DNA of 64,000 nucleotides from Deinococcus aquiradiocola. GTDB taxonomy: Bacteria; Deinococcota; Deinococci; Deinococcales; Deinococcaceae. Under the pieces are notes generated by a model. It was not told the DNA's origin. It was given only the letters and a program-made list of their open reading frames with translations, and searched no databases. The position numbers were made by a program, and so were the translations under genes. Position 1 is the stretch's first letter. Each line of letters opens with the position of its first letter. The stretch is from contig NZ_BMOE01000010.1 of assembly GCF_014646915.1 (NCBI RefSeq), positions 62,001 to 126,000 on the forward strand. Reading direction: 5' to 3'. This document shows positions 22,878-33,786 of the stretch, piece after piece.

Positions 22878-23843
22878 GTGATTCAGGACCCCGTTTCCCC
22901 GCTCCCACCCACGGACGTGCTCATCGTGGGGGCCGGTCCCGCCGGACTGTACGCCGCCTTCTATGCCGCCCTGCGCGGCCTGAGCGTGCGGCTGCTCGAC
23001 GCGCGCCCCGAACCGGGCGGACAGCTGGCGGCCCTCTACCCGGACCGCGTGGTGTACGACGTGCCCGCCGCGCCCGCCACGACCGCCGGGGAACTCGTGC
23101 AGCGCCTCGTGCAGCAGCTCGCGCCCTTCGAGATCGACATGCGGCTCTCGGAAGTCGCGCGCACCCTCACGCCCCACACGGACGGCTGGCTGGTCGGCAC
23201 GGCCCCCGCAGGACACGCGGCGCCCGGACCGGACGCGGCCCTGCGGTCCTACCCGGCGCGCGCCGTGATCATTGCTGCCGGAATGGGCGCCCTCCTGCCG
23301 CGCCCCGCCCCGCACGCGGACGACCACACCGACTGGCCCGCCCCCCTCCCCGGCCCCGCTCCCCGGCGCGCCTGGGTGCAGGGCGGCGTGCCGCAGGCCA
23401 CCCGCGCCGCCCTGGAGCTCGCGCAGCTCGGGACGCACGTGACGCTCAGCCACCGCCGCGCCCTGTTCCGCGGCACGCCCGAACAGCTCGCCCGGCTGAA
23501 CACCCTGCGCGCGGAGGGCCGCATCGACGTGCACGCGCCCGCGCCCGCCGACCTCGCACCGGACGTGGACGCCACCTGGCACCTGAACGGCTACCTGCCG
23601 GACCTGACGCCCCTGCTCGCATGGCCGCTCGACTGGCAGGGCGAGTACGTGCCCGCCGACGACGCGGGCCGCACCCGCCTGCCCGGCGTGTTCGTGGCAG
23701 GCGACCTGAGCCTCGCCGGGGGAGACTTCAAACTCATCGCGCAGGCCTTCGCGCAGGCCGCCCTGAGCGCCAACCACGCCGCGCACCACGTCCGGCCCGA
23801 CCTGCGTGTCCGGCCCGGCCACAGCAGCGACCGCCGCCTCTAG
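22878..23843 (+). CDS. Ferredoxin-NADP+ reductase type 2-like flavoprotein
   Basis: 321 residues, thioredoxin-reductase fold without the redox CxxC. FAD loop VLIVGAGPAGLYAAFYA and RPEPGGQLAALYP as in the YumC/FNR2 family; the C-terminal FVAGDLSLAGGDFKLIAQAFAQA binds FAD. The NADPH loop, usually GGGDSA, reads QGGVPQATRAALEL (about 168-180), so nucleotide binding may be altered. GTG start 6 nt after TACACT (22866-22871), hence leaderless. Converges on the AAC(3)-family gene with a 43-bp gap. Confidence 0.85.
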   Translation: MIQDPVSPLPPTDVLIVGAGPAGLYAAFYAALRGLSVRLLDARPEPGGQLAALYPDRVVYDVPAAPATTAGELVQRLVQQLAPFEIDMRLSEVARTLTPHTDGWLVGTAPAGHAAPGPDAALRSYPARAVIIAAGMGALLPRPAPHADDHTDWPAPLPGPAPRRAWVQGGVPQATRAALELAQLGTHVTLSHRRALFRGTPEQLARLNTLRAEGRIDVHAPAPADLAPDVDATWHLNGYLPDLTPLLAWPLDWQGEYVPADDAGRTRLPGVFVAGDLSLAGGDFKLIAQAFAQAALSANHAAHHVRPDLRVRPGHSSDRRL

Positions 23844-23886
23844 CAGCGGGCGGCGGCAGGAGAGAAACCAGGGGGAGTCGTGACGT

Positions 23887-24723
23887 TCAGTTCAGGCGCT
23901 GCAGCGGCGCGCCGCGCGCCACCGTCACGGACGCGTGCGCGCGCGGGCTGAGGCCCTGCTGCCGCACCATCTGCCGCACCTGCTGGCACCGGCAGCTCGG
24001 GTACGTGCACAGCAGCGCCTCCGGGTCGCGGCCCAGCAGGTCCACCGTCACGTCCACCAGTTCCCGCACCCGGTACAGCCGCAGGCGCGAACGGCCCACC
24101 TGCACGGTGCGCGGATGCACGTGTGCCGCGATCCGGTCGAAGTCCGCCGAGCAGTTCGGGAAGGCGCACGGCGTGACGCGCCCGCCCAGCGCCACGTACC
24201 GCGTGAGGAGCGGCACGCCCGCCAGGTACTCCCCGTAATGGATGCTGGTGTTCGAACTGTGATCCACGCCCGCCAGCAGCGCGTACCCGTCCAGGTCGTA
24301 CAGCGTCCCGATGGGCGCGTACGGGTTGTCGAGCGTCTGTGACGCCACCACCGCCTCCGCCTGCTCGCCCAGCGCCACGAAACTCAGGGCCGGGTGAAAG
24401 GAACGCCGCGCGGCCGCGCGCTCCACCATCGTCTGCGACAGCCGACCGATGTCGCGGCTCACGCGGGTATCCCGGTGGAACTGCGCGTGAATGGGGGAGT
24501 CCGGGCCACGCACCAGCGTCTGATAACTGAAGGCCGGGGCGACCAGCGTGGCCGTGCTGCGCTCCAGGCCGCGCAGCAGCGTGTCCGCGCCTCCTTCCAG
24601 CGTTCCGAAGGACCGCAGGCTGCTGTGCACGATCAGGTGCTCCGCGCCGGACAGGCCCAGCGACGAGAGCCCCTCGTCCAGCTGTTGAGGCGTGACCTGA
24701 ACCCGGCGGGCAAGATTGAGCAT
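23887..24723 (-). CDS. AAC(3)-family N-acetyltransferase
   Basis: 278 residues. Family motifs: VHSSLRSFG near the N-terminus, RRSFHPALSFVALG, PIGTLYDLDGYALLAGVDHSSNTSIHYGEY. AAC(3)/YokD-type enzymes acetylate aminoglycosides or other amines with acetyl-CoA; chromosomal members often have unknown natural substrates, so a resistance function should not be assumed. TAGACT (24730-24735, minus) ends 6 nt before the ATG, so it is leaderless. Confidence 0.85.
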   Translation of the reverse strand: MLNLARRVQVTPQQLDEGLSSLGLSGAEHLIVHSSLRSFGTLEGGADTLLRGLERSTATLVAPAFSYQTLVRGPDSPIHAQFHRDTRVSRDIGRLSQTMVERAAARRSFHPALSFVALGEQAEAVVASQTLDNPYAPIGTLYDLDGYALLAGVDHSSNTSIHYGEYLAGVPLLTRYVALGGRVTPCAFPNCSADFDRIAAHVHPRTVQVGRSRLRLYRVRELVDVTVDLLGRDPEALLCTYPSCRCQQVRQMVRQQGLSPRAHASVTVARGAPLQRLN

Positions 24724-24790
24724 TGAACCAGTCTACGACGCCCGCGCCCGCACATGGCGACATGACGCAGCATTCCCGCCCGGCACGCAC

Positions 24791-24829
24791 GAAAGAAAGC
24801 GCCCGCCCCCGGATGCAGGGGGCGGGCGC
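24791..24829 (-). terminator. Terminator after glnN
   Basis: Minus strand: a 12-bp perfect stem of GCGCCCGCCCCC with its complement, 7-nt loop, then TTTCTTTC. Confidence 0.85.
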
Positions 24830-24842
24830 GCTCAATCTGGGA

Positions 24843-27005
24843 TCACTTCACGAACAGCATCTGACGGTAGTTCGGGAGGGGCCAGTACTTCACGGCCACC
24901 AGCTTCTCCAGCCCGTCGGCGGCGGCGCGCACGTCCAGCATGGCGGGCAGCACGTGGTCACGCATGTGGTGCGCCTTCTCGTGCACTTCCTCGCCGCCTT
25001 CCTCGGCGTTCACCTTGCGGAGCTTGCCGAGCGCTTCGTACAGGTCGTCGGCCAGGCCGCTCACTTCCTCGCTGAGGCCCTTGACGGCCTTGCTCTTCAC
25101 GTCCACGTCCCCGAGCGCCGCGAGGTAGCTGAGCGCGGCGGGCAGGATCATCGTCTGCGCGATGTACTCGGTCGTCTCGCCCTCGATGTTCACGGTCTTG
25201 AAGTAGATGTCGTACATCACTTCCTGACGCGCTTCCAGCTCGCGTTTGCTGAGCACCTTGAAGTCCTCGAACAGCGTGACGTTCTTGGCGGCGCTGAAGG
25301 TCTCGATGGCGTCCAGCGTCGTGCGGAGGTTCAGCAGGCCGCGCTTCTCGGCCTCCTTGTGCCACGCGTCGCTGTACCCGTCGCCGTTGAAGACGATGCG
25401 CTTGTGCGCGCTGTACACGTCGCGCACCACGGCCGCGATCGCTTCGTCCAGGCTGCGCTTGCTGCGGCTCCCGCCGAGCTTCTCCTTGAGGGTCACGGTG
25501 AGCTGTGACACGGCGTCCGCCACGATGGTGTTCAGCACCGTGATGGGGAAGGAGATGCTCTGGCTGCTGCCCGCCGCGCGGAATTCGAACTTGTTCCCCG
25601 TGAACGCGAAGGGGCTGGTGCGGTTGCGGTCCCCGGCGTGACGCGGGAGTTTCGGCAGCACCGGCGCGCCCAGGCCCAGCACGCCCGCCGCCGTGCCGCG
25701 CCCACCCTGGCCGCTCGTGAGACGGTCGAGGATGTCGGTCAGCTCGTCACCCAGGAAGATGCTGATGATGGCGGGCGGCGCCTCGTTCGCACCGAGACGG
25801 TGATCGTTCTGCGCGGACGCCACCGACACGCGCAGCAGGTCCTGGTGATCGTCCACCGCCTTGATGACGGCCGCGCAGAAGAACAGGAACTGCATGTTCT
25901 CGTGCGGGGTGTCGCCCGGCTCCAGCAGGTTCTCGCCGGTGTCGGTGCCCATGCTCCAGTTGCAGTGCTTGCCGGAACCGTTCACGCCCGCGAAGGGCTT
26001 CTCGTGCAGCAGCGCCACCAGGCCGTACTTGCGGGCCGTGTTGCGCAGGATCTGCATGATGAGCTGCTGGTGGTCCGCCGCGACGTTGCTCTGCTCGTAG
26101 ATGGGCGCGATCTCGAACTGGCCGGGCGCGACCTCGTTGTGACGCGTCTTGACGGGAATGCCGAGCGCGTACATCTGCTTCTCGGCGTCCGCCATGAAGC
26201 TCAGCACCCGGTCGGGAATCGCACCGAAGTAATGGTCCTCCAGCTCCTGGCCGCGCGGGGGCTTCGCGCCGAACAGCGTGCGGCCCGTCATGACGAGGTC
26301 CGGACGGCCGTAGTAGTACTCCTCGGCGATCAGGAAGTACTCCTGCTCCGCGCCGAGCGAACTGCCGACCTTGTTCGCGTCGCTGCCCATCAGCTTCAGG
26401 GCGGGCATCACGGCCTGGTTGAGCGCCTCGATGCTGCGCAGCAGCGGGGTCTTCAGGTCGAGCGCCTCACCGGTCCACGACGCGAACGCCGTCGGGATGC
26501 ACAGGGTCGCGCCGTTGCTGTGACGCATGATGAACGCCGGGCTGGACGGGTCCCACGCCGTGTACCCGCGCGCCTCGAAGGTCGCGCGCAGGCCGCCCGA
26601 CGGGAAGCTGCTCGCGTCCGGCTCCGCCTGAATGAGTTCCTTGCCGGAGAACGTCGCGATGGCGAGGCCGTCCGTGGTGGGCGTCAGGAAGCTGTCGTGC
26701 TTCTCGGCGGTGCTGCCGGTGAGCGGCTGGAACCAGTGCGTGTAGTGCGTGGCGCCCTTCTCCATCGCCCAGGTCTTCATGGCGAGCGCCACGGTGTCCG
26801 CGATGCTGGGGTCCAGGGTGCTGCTCTTCTCGAGCGTCGCCTGCAGGCTCTTGAAGACCGGGCGGCTCAGCCGCTGACGCAGTTCCTCCAGGGTCAGCAC
26901 GTCGCTGGCGTAGACATCGTTGATGACCGCGCTGGGCGAGTGATCGGCGAAATCTTCCAGACGCCAGCTCTTGGCCGCGCTCAGTACGTCGAATTCCTGG
27001 TTCAT
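24843..27005 (-). CDS. glnN: Glutamine synthetase type III
   Basis: 720 residues, the usual GS-III size and much longer than GS-I. Makes glutamine from glutamate, ammonia and ATP. GS-III hallmarks include the N-terminal extension up to the [23 protein letters not shown] region, [13 protein letters not shown] [22 protein letters not shown], the [18 protein letters not shown] loop and [24 protein letters not shown]. The start at MNQEF is supported by AAAAGGAG. It is divergent from the type I enzyme, so the cell carries two alternative ammonia-assimilation enzymes side by side. Confidence 0.95.
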   Translation of the reverse strand: MNQEFDVLSAAKSWRLEDFADHSPSAVINDVYASDVLTLEELRQRLSRPVFKSLQATLEKSSTLDPSIADTVALAMKTWAMEKGATHYTHWFQPLTGSTAEKHDSFLTPTTDGLAIATFSGKELIQAEPDASSFPSGGLRATFEARGYTAWDPSSPAFIMRHSNGATLCIPTAFASWTGEALDLKTPLLRSIEALNQAVMPALKLMGSDANKVGSSLGAEQEYFLIAEEYYYGRPDLVMTGRTLFGAKPPRGQELEDHYFGAIPDRVLSFMADAEKQMYALGIPVKTRHNEVAPGQFEIAPIYEQSNVAADHQQLIMQILRNTARKYGLVALLHEKPFAGVNGSGKHCNWSMGTDTGENLLEPGDTPHENMQFLFFCAAVIKAVDDHQDLLRVSVASAQNDHRLGANEAPPAIISIFLGDELTDILDRLTSGQGGRGTAAGVLGLGAPVLPKLPRHAGDRNRTSPFAFTGNKFEFRAAGSSQSISFPITVLNTIVADAVSQLTVTLKEKLGGSRSKRSLDEAIAAVVRDVYSAHKRIVFNGDGYSDAWHKEAEKRGLLNLRTTLDAIETFSAAKNVTLFEDFKVLSKRELEARQEVMYDIYFKTVNIEGETTEYIAQTMILPAALSYLAALGDVDVKSKAVKGLSEEVSGLADDLYEALGKLRKVNAEEGGEEVHEKAHHMRDHVLPAMLDVRAAADGLEKLVAVKYWPLPNYRQMLFVK

Positions 27006-27093
27006 GTGGACTCCTTTTGAAACTGCGGAGGGCGATGCCGCCCGCCACGCCCGGATGCCGGACCGGCTGGACGCGCCCACCTCGCTGAACAGC

Positions 27094-27123
27094 AGTATAG
27101 GAGCGCCGAACACCACACGTCAA
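27094..27123 (-). promoter_or_regulatory. glnN promoter
   Basis: Minus strand: -35 TTGACG (27118-27123), 18-bp spacer, -10 TATACT (27094-27099), giving a leader of about 80 nt. Confidence 0.7.
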
Positions 27124-27423
27124 CGCAAAACGCTGCCAAAAACCAGAAATCAGGCTCGCAACCCCCCGAAGTTCCCAAAAAACCTGCCGGATGTTCAGGA
27201 ATTTCTAGACAAATGACCCTAAAATACCGAACGCCGCGCGCCGACCCGCACGCGCCCCCACCCGGGCTCTCCCCGCCCCGCCAGACCCCACCCGCACCGG
27301 ACGACGTATCATCTGGAGCAGTCACGACCACCCACGGACACCGCCGGAGCCTCACCCAGCGCACCGGCCGCACCCATCCCCACCCCCGAACACCCACCCC
27401 CGGCACGCCCCACGGAGCCCGCC
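27124..27423. other. Divergent glnN/glnA control region
   Basis: An A-rich stretch (27120-27230) with TAAAAT at 27220-27225 and a second -10-like TATCAT at 27307-27312 could drive glnA; neither has a good -35. The inverted words CCTG/CAGG at 27183-27199 are a possible operator. No gene seen. Confidence 0.4.
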
Positions 27424-28821
<1,398 letters not shown>

Positions 28822-28980
28822 ACCCGAGTCCGGCCCGCCCGTGCCGAACGGGCTGTCGCGCCTGTCGGAGAGAAGGTCCGCCGGGACAATACTGAACGCG
28901 GATACAGTCGTGCAGCTTCCACCGAGCGCATCAAGGAAGCAGAAAGCGCCTGGCGGGGGCTGCTGCTTTACCCTGTACCT

Positions 28981-29805
28981 ATGACTTCGCCCGCCGACGT
29001 TCCGTCCGTCCCGTCCACGTCCCTGTCCGGCCTGTACGACTCGCACATGCACACGCCGCTCTGCGGGCACGCGGAGGGTCATCCGCGCGAGTACGCGCAG
29101 GCGGCGCTCGACGCGGGCCTGAGCGGGATCACGTTCACGGATCACATTCCGATGCCCGCGTGGTACGACGCGCCGTGGCGGATGCGGCTGGATCAGCTGG
29201 ACGAGTACGTGGGCATGGTGCGTGAGGCGCAGGCGGAGTTCGCGGGGCGGCTGGAGGTGGGTCTGGGGCTGGAGGCGGACTTCCATCCGGGCACGGAGCG
29301 GTTCGTGGAGGAGGTGCTGGCCCTGCACGACTGGGATTACGTGATCGGGTCGGTGCATTACCTGGGCGCGTGGGGGTTCGACAATCCGGAGTTCGTGGAC
29401 GAGTACGACCGGCGTGACCTGGGGCAGCTGTACCGGCATTACTACGCGCTGGTCGAGGGCGCGGCCCGCTGCGGGCTGTTCGACGCGCTCGGGCACCTGG
29501 ACCTCCCGAAGAAGTTCGGGCACCGCGATCCGGATTCTGCGGCGGCGCTGCGGGTGCTGGATACGGTGGCGGCGCTGGGCCTGAGCCTGGATTACAACAC
29601 GGCGGGGGAGCGCAAGCCGGTGGGAGAGGCGTACCCGGCGCCGGACCTGCTGGCGGCGGCAGCGGCCCGCGGGATCGGATTCGTGCTGGGGTCGGACGCG
29701 CACCGGCCTTCGGAGGTGGGCGCGTCGTTCGGCGCGGCGGCCGAGCGGGTGCGCGCGGCGGGCGGGCGGATCGTGCGGTACTCGGGGAGGGTGCGTCATG
29801 GCTGA
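28981..29805 (+). CDS. hisK: Histidinol-phosphatase, PHP family
   Basis: 274 residues. PHP metal-binding motifs YDSHMHTPLCGHAEG, ITFTDHIP, GLEADFHPG, VIGSVHYLG, FDALGHLDLPKKFG and GSDAHRP match HisK-type histidinol phosphatases. TACCCT (28969-28974) ends 6 nt before the ATG, a leaderless arrangement. Its 3' end overlaps the polX start by 8 nt, so histidine synthesis and DNA repair genes share a transcript here. Confidence 0.88.
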   Translation: MTSPADVPSVPSTSLSGLYDSHMHTPLCGHAEGHPREYAQAALDAGLSGITFTDHIPMPAWYDAPWRMRLDQLDEYVGMVREAQAEFAGRLEVGLGLEADFHPGTERFVEEVLALHDWDYVIGSVHYLGAWGFDNPEFVDEYDRRDLGQLYRHYYALVEGAARCGLFDALGHLDLPKKFGHRDPDSAAALRVLDTVAALGLSLDYNTAGERKPVGEAYPAPDLLAAAAARGIGFVLGSDAHRPSEVGASFGAAAERVRAAGGRIVRYSGRVRHG

Positions 29806-31567
29806 ACTGAAGGGGGAGGGGCGGGCGGCGGAGCTGGACCCGGACACCGGGGAGCTGATGGGGGGCCGCAAGGCGCTCGTGTCGGCCCTGAAGCGCACGG
29901 CGGACCTGCTGGACGTGCTGGGCGAGGACGGGTTCCGCGCGAACGCGTACCGTGGGGCGGCGCGGAGTCTGGAGGGCGTGACGGCAGAGCTGGGCGAGCT
30001 GGCGGGCCGGGCGTTCAAGGGCGTGCCGAAGGTCGGGCCGGGCATCGCGGCGGAACTGACGGCGTACGTGCAGAGCGGCGTGTTCGGGCCGCTGGCGGAG
30101 ATCGAGGCGCAGATCCCGCCGGGCGTGCTGACGCTGTTCCGCGTGCGTGGCCTGGGTCCGAAGAAGATCCGGGCGCTGTGGGACGCGGGCATCGTGTCGC
30201 TGCAGACGCTGTGGGAGGCGGCGCAGGACGGTCGGCTCGCGGCGTTGAAGGGCTTCGGGGCGCGGAGTGCGGCGACGCTGTCGGACGCGGCGGAGTTCGC
30301 GCTGGCGTCGCAGTCGCGGCAGTTCATGAGCATCGGGCTGGGGCTTGGCATGCAGCTGGCCCGCTGGCTGGACGCGCTGGAGCCGCGCGTGGCGGGCGAG
30401 TTGCGGCGCGGCCTGGACACGGTCGGCACGCTTCGCCTGACGGTGACGGGCACGGCCGGGCAGGTGCTGGCGGCCCTGGCGGGACACGTGGACGACCTGC
30501 GGGCCGAGGCGGGCAAGCCGCTCGTGACGGGCTGCCTGGAGGGTCTGCCGGTCGAGGTGGGGTTCGCGCCGGCCGGGGCGCGCGGCGCTCTGGACCTGAC
30601 GTTCGGGGGCGGGCCGGAGTACCGGCTGCGCGTGCGTGCGCGCGCCACGGAGCTCGGCCTGCACCTGAGCGGGCGCGGCCTGCGGCGCGGTGAGGACGTG
30701 CTGGACACGCCGTCCGAGCGGGACGTGCTGCGCGAACTGCAGCTGCCGTACCTGCCGCCCGAACACCGGGAGAACGAGCACCTGGCCCTGCGGGACCTGC
30801 CGCCGGAAGCGGACCTGATCGCGGTGCGGGACGTGCGGGCGCTGCTGCACACGCACAGCACGTGGTCGGACGGCGCGGCCAGCATCGCCGACATGGCGCG
30901 CGAGGCGGCCCGGCTGGACTTCGCGGGGGACGGTGCGTCGTACCTGGGGACGGGCGACCACTCCGGCGCGGCGCACTACGCGAACGGTCTGGACGCGGGC
31001 CGTCTCGCGCAGCAGCTGCGTGAGGTACGCGAGCTGCAGGCGGCGGGCGTGCCGCTCGTGGCAGGCGCCGAGGTGGACATCCTGGAGGACGGGTCGCTGG
31101 ACTACCCGGACGACCTGCTCGCGCAGCTGGATTACGTGGTGGCGAGCGTCCACAGCGGTTTCACGCTCGACAGCGCCCGGCAGACGGAGCGCCTGATCCG
31201 CGCGGCCAGTCACCCGCTCGTCACGGTGCTCGGGCACCCGACGGGGCGGCTGCTGCTGCGCCGCCCCGGCTACCCGCTCGACCTGGACGCCGTGCTGACC
31301 GCGTGCGCGGAGCGCGGCACGGTGGTGGAGATCAACGCCTCGCCGTACCGGCTGGACCTCGACTGGCGCGTCGCGCTGCGCTGGCGGGACCGCCTGCGGT
31401 TCGCCATCAACACGGACGCGCACAGCCTGGCGGGCCTGCAGGACGTGCGGTACGGGGTGCTGGCGGCCCGCAAGGCGGCCCTGACGCCCGCGCACGTCAT
31501 CAACACGCTGACGCGCCCGGAACTGCTGGCGTTCGTGCAGGCGCAGCGCGCGGCACGCGGCGCGTAG
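29798..31567 (+). CDS. polX: Family X DNA polymerase-like protein with PHP exonuclease domain (PolX)
   Basis: 589 residues: 8-kDa-like and helix-hairpin-helix region (about 20-150; GVPKVGPGIAAEL, VRGLGPKKIRALWDAG), a pol-beta-like palm/fingers region (about 150-320) and a C-terminal PHP domain (about 340-589). PHP metal ligands look complete: LLHTHSTWSDG (H351, H353), GTGDHS, GAEVDI, ASVHSGF, LGHPTGR, INTDAHS. In the palm, the GDIDI motif expected after RRG..TVG reads RRGLDTVGTLRLTV (T211-R213), and the third carboxylate region reads VEVGF, so the polymerase aspartates appear absent. Probably a 3'-5' exonuclease or structural repair factor. Confidence 0.88.
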   Translation: MAELKGEGRAAELDPDTGELMGGRKALVSALKRTADLLDVLGEDGFRANAYRGAARSLEGVTAELGELAGRAFKGVPKVGPGIAAELTAYVQSGVFGPLAEIEAQIPPGVLTLFRVRGLGPKKIRALWDAGIVSLQTLWEAAQDGRLAALKGFGARSAATLSDAAEFALASQSRQFMSIGLGLGMQLARWLDALEPRVAGELRRGLDTVGTLRLTVTGTAGQVLAALAGHVDDLRAEAGKPLVTGCLEGLPVEVGFAPAGARGALDLTFGGGPEYRLRVRARATELGLHLSGRGLRRGEDVLDTPSERDVLRELQLPYLPPEHRENEHLALRDLPPEADLIAVRDVRALLHTHSTWSDGAASIADMAREAARLDFAGDGASYLGTGDHSGAAHYANGLDAGRLAQQLREVRELQAAGVPLVAGAEVDILEDGSLDYPDDLLAQLDYVVASVHSGFTLDSARQTERLIRAASHPLVTVLGHPTGRLLLRRPGYPLDLDAVLTACAERGTVVEINASPYRLDLDWRVALRWRDRLRFAINTDAHSLAGLQDVRYGVLAARKAALTPAHVINTLTRPELLAFVQAQRAARGA

Positions 31568-31618
31568 TTCGCCCGCCCGGAACGCAAGTTGCCGTCCGGA
31601 CGCCAGCATCAAACCGTG

Positions 31619-32608
31619 TCAGCGGTCGCTGCGGCCGTAGCGGGCGAGGATCAGGTCGCTGAGCGCCTGCCATTCGCCCTGCTTGCCGCTCGGGAGCTGC
31701 TGTCCGACAGTCTGCAGGTACGCGGTCAGGTCGCGCGGGGTGAGGGTGGCGGGCGTGTGTCCCAGGGCGCTGGCCGCCTCGGGGATGAGCACTTCGGCCA
31801 TCGGGCCGATCAGTCGCGTGAGGTTCCAGTGGAGGTCCTCGGTGAAGGCGTCGCCGAGCGGCGCGTCCTGCGGCGCGGCCCGCCCGAGCGCGAGGCCGAG
31901 CGTGTCGCCGTCCTCACCGCCGAGCACGGCGCCCATCATGGTGTCGAAGGCGGCGAGGGCGGCGTCCGGGTCGCGCCGCAGGATGGCGTCCACCAGGGTC
32001 TCGTGGACGGCGTACAGTTCGTGGAAGCGGCCTTCCGCGATCAGCTGGTGACTGATGACGCGCAGCACGTGACTGATGGGCGTGTGGATGGCGTGCAGGA
32101 GGCGCACCATGACGGGGTTCCCGGCGGCGCGCGCGATGGCGAAGTGCAGGGCGAGGTCGGCCTGCACGAACAGTTCCGGGTCGCCGCGCGCGGCCTGCAT
32201 GCGCGCGAGGACGCGGCGCAGTTCGTCCTGCTGTTCGGGCGTGGCGTGCCGGGCGGCGCGGGCGATGGTGTAGTGTTCGAGTGCCTGGCGCGTGTCGAGG
32301 AAGTCCAGGGCTTCCTGTTCGCTGGTGACGGCGCCCAGCCAGAGGTTGACGCTGGGCGGCTGTTCGGCCGCTTCGAGGATCAGGGTGCCGCGTCCGGGGC
32401 GGGCGTCCACCACGCCCGCGGCGGACAGGATGCTGATGGCTTCGCGGACGGCGGCGACGCCGGTCCCGTACTGCTGCGCGAGTTCGCGCTGGCTGGGGAG
32501 GGTGTCGCCGGGGCGCAGTTTGCCCTGGTGCAGCAGGCTCTGGATGTGCTGGGCGATGTTCTCGCCGAGCGAGAGTTTGTCCTGCGGGTCGAGGTTGAAG
32601 GGCGTCAC
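31619..32608 (-). CDS. GntR/FadR-family transcriptional regulator with C-terminal extension
   Basis: 329 residues. N-terminal winged helix (LRPGDTLPSQRELAQQYGTGVAAVREAISILSAAGVV, about 25-70), then an all-helical FCD ligand domain (about 95-240), then about 85 extra residues (LTRLIGPMAEVLIPEA...ALSDLILARYG) not usual in FadR-type regulators; this tail resembles small helical domains found at the end of some bacterial kinases. The GTG start overlaps the stop of the HAMP gene (GTGA), so the two are coupled. Divergent from livKHMGF, which it may control. Confidence 0.85.
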   Translation of the reverse strand: MTPFNLDPQDKLSLGENIAQHIQSLLHQGKLRPGDTLPSQRELAQQYGTGVAAVREAISILSAAGVVDARPGRGTLILEAAEQPPSVNLWLGAVTSEQEALDFLDTRQALEHYTIARAARHATPEQQDELRRVLARMQAARGDPELFVQADLALHFAIARAAGNPVMVRLLHAIHTPISHVLRVISHQLIAEGRFHELYAVHETLVDAILRRDPDAALAAFDTMMGAVLGGEDGDTLGLALGRAAPQDAPLGDAFTEDLHWNLTRLIGPMAEVLIPEAASALGHTPATLTPRDLTAYLQTVGQQLPSGKQGEWQALSDLILARYGRSDR

Positions 32609-33570
32609 GGTTCGCGGCTCCGGGTGCTGCTGGGGGGCGGGGCGGGGCGCAGGCGCGTCATGGCGAGGGCGAGGCTGGTGCGGAGGCGTTCGATGGCGAG
32701 CGCGAGGTCGTGCAGTTCGGTGATGGTGCGGGTGGGCGCGTCGAGCGTCACGGGGTCCTGCAGGTCGCCGAGGCTGAGGCGGTCGGCGGTGCGCGTGAGG
32801 TGCACGATGGGCGTCACGACGCGGCGCGTGGCGCGCCACGCGAGGGCCGCCGCGAGCAGGGCGGCGAGCGTGCAGGCGATCACGACGAGCCACTGCTGGC
32901 GCAGCAGCAGCGTCTCGATGCCGGTGTTGCTGACGCCGACGCCCAGCTCGAAGAGGGGGGTGCCGCCGGGGGCGGGGTCGCCGGGGAGCTGCAGGGCGCG
33001 CTGGCCGCTGCGGTCCTCGTACACGCGGGCGCGCACGACCTGGTAGGCGCGGTCGCCGCCGGAGAGGGTGTCGGCGACGCGGTTGAGGCGGTCGCGCACG
33101 GCGGGGTCGGTGACGCGGGCGGCGGCGTCCCGGTACAGGGCGAGGCGCGTGTCGTGGAACACGAAGCGGTGCGAGGCGGGGTCGGTGGTCTGGGCGGCGT
33201 CGTAGGCGCGGCGCAGGGCCCAGTCGGTGTCGGGCGTCTTGGAGCGGAAGAAGCGCAGGGTGTCGCCGGTGGGGCGCACGTCCACGAATTCGACGTTGTC
33301 GGCCGTCACGGCCGCCTGGAGCTGCGCGGCGACCTGCGTGAGGTCGCTCACGTCGAGGGTGGTGCCGAGGATGCGGGCGACGGTCGCGGCGAGGCTGTCG
33401 TCGACGGCGCGCAGGGCACTCATGCGTTCCGCGCCGAGTACGGCGGCGACGAACAGCCCGAGCAGCAGGACGGGCAGCACGGTGACGGTCAGCAGTCGGG
33501 CGAGCAGGCTGCGGCTCCCGCCCTGCGGTGCGGGCCGGGCGGGGGAGAGGGCGCTGGCGGGGGTGGGCAC
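32605..33570 (-). CDS. HAMP-domain membrane sensor-like protein
   Basis: 321 residues. Two membrane segments (about 23-45 and 232-252) flank an extracytoplasmic domain of about 180 residues, followed by a HAMP linker (WRATRRVVTPIVHLTRTADRLSLGDLQDPV) and a short cytoplasmic tail with no kinase, cyclase or methyl-accepting domain. It could signal through the coupled GntR protein. GTG start, with TACCAT (33577-33582, minus) 6 nt upstream; the longer frame to 33669 crosses the liv promoter and is rejected. Confidence 0.75.
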   Translation of the reverse strand: MPTPASALSPARPAPQGGSRSLLARLLTVTVLPVLLLGLFVAAVLGAERMSALRAVDDSLAATVARILGTTLDVSDLTQVAAQLQAAVTADNVEFVDVRPTGDTLRFFRSKTPDTDWALRRAYDAAQTTDPASHRFVFHDTRLALYRDAAARVTDPAVRDRLNRVADTLSGGDRAYQVVRARVYEDRSGQRALQLPGDPAPGGTPLFELGVGVSNTGIETLLLRQQWLVVIACTLAALLAAALAWRATRRVVTPIVHLTRTADRLSLGDLQDPVTLDAPTRTITELHDLALAIERLRTSLALAMTRLRPAPPPSSTRSREP

Positions 33571-33621
33571 GTCCTCATGGTACGGCAAGGCCGCCCACCA
33601 GAATTGATGTACCGGGTTCAA

Positions 33622-33645
33622 TGATCGGATCAATGATTCGATTGA
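33622..33645. promoter_or_regulatory. Candidate operator in the GntR/liv divergent region
   Basis: Two overlapping inverted repeats: TGATCGGATCA (33622-33632, perfect) and TCAATgattcgATTGA (33630-33645). They cover the -35 box of livK, an apt place for repression by the neighbouring GntR-family protein. Confidence 0.5.
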
Positions 33646-33670
33646 CTTAACCGGCCTGCCCGCATACACT
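33642..33670 (+). promoter_or_regulatory. livK promoter
   Basis: -35 TTGACT (33642-33647), 17-bp spacer, -10 TACACT (33665-33670). The leader is about 110 nt. Confidence 0.7.
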
Positions 33671-33786
33671 CACGAAGACTCCCGTCATCCAACCCCAGCC
33701 AGCGCCCCACCCGGCCACCCCCAGTCCCGCCCACCCCCGGCAGGCGACCTGGGTCACACCCCTGCCGCGCCCCACAGGAGCCCGCC

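Noticed and set aside
22331..23886. Genomic island or resistance cassette suggested by the AAC(3)-family gene
   Set aside because: Base composition and leaderless promoter style match the surroundings, and no mobility gene or att site is present.
33571..33669. Upstream 33-codon N-terminal extension of the HAMP protein
   Set aside because: It would run through the livK promoter and operator region and has no promoter of its own; the GTG at 33570 has a -10 box 6 nt upstream.
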